Shown here: positions 62,004-64,000 of the stretch, piece after piece
How positions within the stretch are numbered: position 1 is the stretch's first letter
Layout of the letters: each line of letters opens with the position of its first letter
Assembly (NCBI GenBank): GCA_019155185.1
Contig: CM032795.1
Coordinates: 21,741,295-21,805,294, forward strand
From: Beaufortia kweichowensis
Taxonomy: Eukaryota; Chordata; Actinopteri; Cypriniformes; Gastromyzontidae
Direction of reading: 5' to 3'
DNA length: 64,000 nt
Position numbers and translations under genes: made by a program
Notes under the pieces: model-generated
What the model was told of the DNA's origin: nothing
What the model saw: the letters and a program-made list of their open reading frames with translations, nothing else
Databases searched by the model: none

Positions 62004-64000
62004 ATGTCTGCGACGTTGCGGTTTCATCATGAGGCAAAGAGACGTCTTTGTGTCCACTTACAGCAGCGCATCTGCATCTTCAGAGCTCAACATCTCTCAT
62101 CAAATACTGAAGATGCAGAACCAAAGAGAGAAGAAAAAGAGAGAGCGGATCAGACGAGCAGCACACTGGTGTACAATCCCTCCGCTTACTACCGCTCAAG
62201 AACAGCTCATTCTTCTGTCCCGGGCCGTTATAATGCTGAGGAGGAACCGTACTCCAGTGTCCCCTTCAACCCTGCTTACAGACAACACAGTAACCCGTAC
62301 AGTATTAGCTCGTCCCGGCGGCTCTCCAGCGCTAAGAACACGCTGTTAAACCTGGCCTTCAGTAAAGCTGGATCCAACACAGGACCTACACCTTCCACAC
62401 GCATTCCCAAAGATCCAAGCATCAGAGGTGACCCACGCGCCTTTCAGAGATGCCGACCCGAGTACGGCAGTATGACCCATGACCTCTCCCGGCATCCGTC
62501 TGCTATTGACCTCAATGAGGCCATGTTAATTCTTCAGAAAGTCAGCGTTCTCAAAAGCAACATGGGAACCTCAGATGTCGCTCTTTTCCTGTGCAAACTC
62601 AGCCAGCTGCCCAAAGAACGGACTGCGGTCGTCAGAGGTGACACGCGATTCAACATGCTGCTGCGTTACAGCGTTGAAAGCCTACAGACCTTTACGCATC
62701 TACAGCTGCTTGACGTGATAAGAGCCTTCGTGAATTTGGGATTGCCTCATTCCCATGGCGTGTTGGGATTATTCGAAGGTGAGCTTTGCAGAAGAGCAAG
62801 CGAGATGGAGCTGGGACAGTTGCTGCTCGCCGCCGACTTGTGCCGCTGCCTCGGTCGATCCGTTCCTCAGTATCTGGAGAGACTCTTTGATAACATCGGC
62901 CGATACTTTAACCAGATGGGTCCAGCGGAGCTAGTTCAACTATTGTACATTGTCGGAGAAGGCCGGAGAGGTCCAGATACCCTCATTCAGCCCATTGAAT
63001 CATTACTCATGCGTCACTTAAACCACCTGAAGGCTGAAGAATTAGGTGCTGTTTGTTTAGGCCTCTTTAAATCACAGATCCGGCTCTCTGAGAAAGCAGC
63101 TCGCAGGCTTGTGGATAGTGCGCATGCTGTGGTCAAGGACATGAGTGATTTTGCAATAGTGAATGTAATGAAATTTATGCGATTTAGTTATCTGGACCAT
63201 CTCGTGTGGTTGGAGGCCATGGGATCTGAGATACCTCTACGTGCCTCACAGATGGGCGTTCAGGGACTCATGCACGTCGTCTTGGCCTGCTCCGCTCTGC
63301 ACTACCGAGACGATCGCATTCTTCTGGCCGTGGCTAAACGGCTGCCCGACGTCATTGTGCACTGCAGAAGTAAAGATGCTGCCAAGATGCTGTGGGCCTT
63401 TGGTACGTTAGGCATCCAACCCAGCCAATGTCCAAACCTGTATTCCTGTCTCACCGCTATCTTACGTGAACGCCAGGCTGAATTTCATCGATATCCTGAA
63501 CATCTGCTGACGGGTTTGCTGGGTTTAGCTTTTGTGGGTCAGTTCCCACATGACTTAATTAACCTGGTGTTGAGTAAAGAGTTTGCTAACAGAGCCTGCG
63601 CTTCACAAGAGCTCGAGTTAAAAAAAGACTTATTTACCTTAGATGGATCTGTAGGTCTGGAGTTGCCCAGGTGGACAGGACCAAGATTGAGTGACTCCAT
63701 AAGAACCGAAGTAACAAAACAGTTGTGGGATTTCGCTCGGTCAGATGTTTGCCAAAAACCAGAAGTTCTCGAAGCTGAAGCCATGCTGCAGAAACTTCTG
63801 GGTGGAGAGATGTTCGTGCACAAACACATGATCTTGCCACATTTGCGTTCTATTGACCTGGAGGTGCATTTGGATCATAATGAACAACCTCTCGCTGTGA
63901 CATCTGAACATCAGACTCTCTCTAAAAGCACACATTCTGCCTGGTCTCATGGCTGGGAAGACAAACTCTCTGGAGTGTCTCTAACCGATGACCTGTTAGC
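62004..64000 (+). CDS. fastkd5: FAST kinase domain-containing protein 5, mitochondrial (3' partial)
   Basis: Mitochondrial RNA-granule protein needed to process non-canonical junctions of mitochondrial precursor RNAs. One open frame from ATG 62004 to the window edge, 665 residues visible (human 764), without an intron, as in human. The N-terminus MSATLRFHHEAKRRLCVHLQQR is basic and fits a mitochondrial presequence. Matches to human FASTKD5: YLCKLSxLP-like FLCKLSQLPKE, GLPHSHGVL, QLLLAADLCRCLGRSVP, HCRSKDAAKMLWAFGTLG, YPEHLLTGLLGLAFVGQFP (FAST domains), ELPRWTGPRLS, GGEMFVHKHMILPH and GVSLTDDL at the very edge. The C-terminal RAP domain is beyond the window. Neighbour lzts3 agrees with conserved synteny. 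Confidence 0.95.
   Translation, partial: MSATLRFHHEAKRRLCVHLQQRICIFRAQHLSSNTEDAEPKREEKERADQTSSTLVYNPSAYYRSRTAHSSVPGRYNAEEEPYSSVPFNPAYRQHSNPYSISSSRRLSSAKNTLLNLAFSKAGSNTGPTPSTRIPKDPSIRGDPRAFQRCRPEYGSMTHDLSRHPSAIDLNEAMLILQKVSVLKSNMGTSDVALFLCKLSQLPKERTAVVRGDTRFNMLLRYSVESLQTFTHLQLLDVIRAFVNLGLPHSHGVLGLFEGELCRRASEMELGQLLLAADLCRCLGRSVPQYLERLFDNIGRYFNQMGPAELVQLLYIVGEGRRGPDTLIQPIESLLMRHLNHLKAEELGAVCLGLFKSQIRLSEKAARRLVDSAHAVVKDMSDFAIVNVMKFMRFSYLDHLVWLEAMGSEIPLRASQMGVQGLMHVVLACSALHYRDDRILLAVAKRLPDVIVHCRSKDAAKMLWAFGTLGIQPSQCPNLYSCLTAILRERQAEFHRYPEHLLTGLLGLAFVGQFPHDLINLVLSKEFANRACASQELELKKDLFTLDGSVGLELPRWTGPRLSDSIRTEVTKQLWDFARSDVCQKPEVLEAEAMLQKLLGGEMFVHKHMILPHLRSIDLEVHLDHNEQPLAVTSEHQTLSKSTHSAWSHGWEDKLSGVSLTDDLL

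Overview
This window is nuclear DNA of a teleost fish. Genes are split into many small exons with canonical GT/AG borders, intergenic DNA is AT-rich, CT/GA, CA and ATGG microsatellites are very common, and tRNA-derived SINE pieces and palindromic MITE-type elements of the kind frequent in cypriniform fish are scattered through it. The cypriniform placement is an inference from repeat style only.

Layout from left to right. (1) The 3' half of a dynamin-1 gene (dnm1, + strand, 483 to 21000) covers the end of the stalk, the PH domain, the GED and the proline-rich tail, with two alternative last exons. Its 9.8-kb intron carries a complete mir-199 hairpin on the opposite strand. (2) golga2 (GM130, - strand, 37129 to 25319) is tail-to-tail with dnm1, and 28 coding exons give 1072 residues in one continuous frame. 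(3) haus4 (+ strand, 38498 to 41753; 9 exons, 350 residues) is divergent from golga2 across a promoter region of about 1.4 kb. (4) ddrgk1 (+ strand, 42330 to 44996; 9 exons, 304 residues) follows. (5) Next is a small four-pass membrane protein resembling TMEM127 (+ strand, 47271 to 48284; 214 residues). (6) lzts3 (ProSAPiP1; + strand, coding 52836 to 57369; 773 residues) has a GC-box promoter near 50.35 kb and a 3' UTR of about 2.9 kb. (7) fastkd5 (+ strand, from 62004) is a single coding exon that runs off the right edge.

The genes do not form one pathway. dnm1 acts in synaptic membrane fission, golga2 in Golgi structure and spindle assembly, haus4 in the augmin complex of the spindle, ddrgk1 in ER UFMylation, lzts3 in the postsynaptic density and fastkd5 in mitochondrial RNA processing. 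From general knowledge of the human map, dnm1-golga2 matches a 9q34 neighbourhood and ddrgk1-lzts3-fastkd5 a 20p13 neighbourhood. haus4 (human 14q11) sits at the junction, so the window spans a fish-specific join of two ancestral blocks.

No prokaryote-like operon, CRISPR array, phage or new multi-gene system is visible. The most interesting signals are the antisense mir-199 with a GC-rich stretch on its promoter side, the two tail types and tiny exons of dnm1, a classical basic NLS in GM130, microsatellites that share unique flanks (mobile microsatellites), paired MITE copies and a nested SINE insertion with an empty-site copy elsewhere in the window. Exon borders were placed by eye from reading frame, splice consensus and remembered family sequences. 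No alignment was run.
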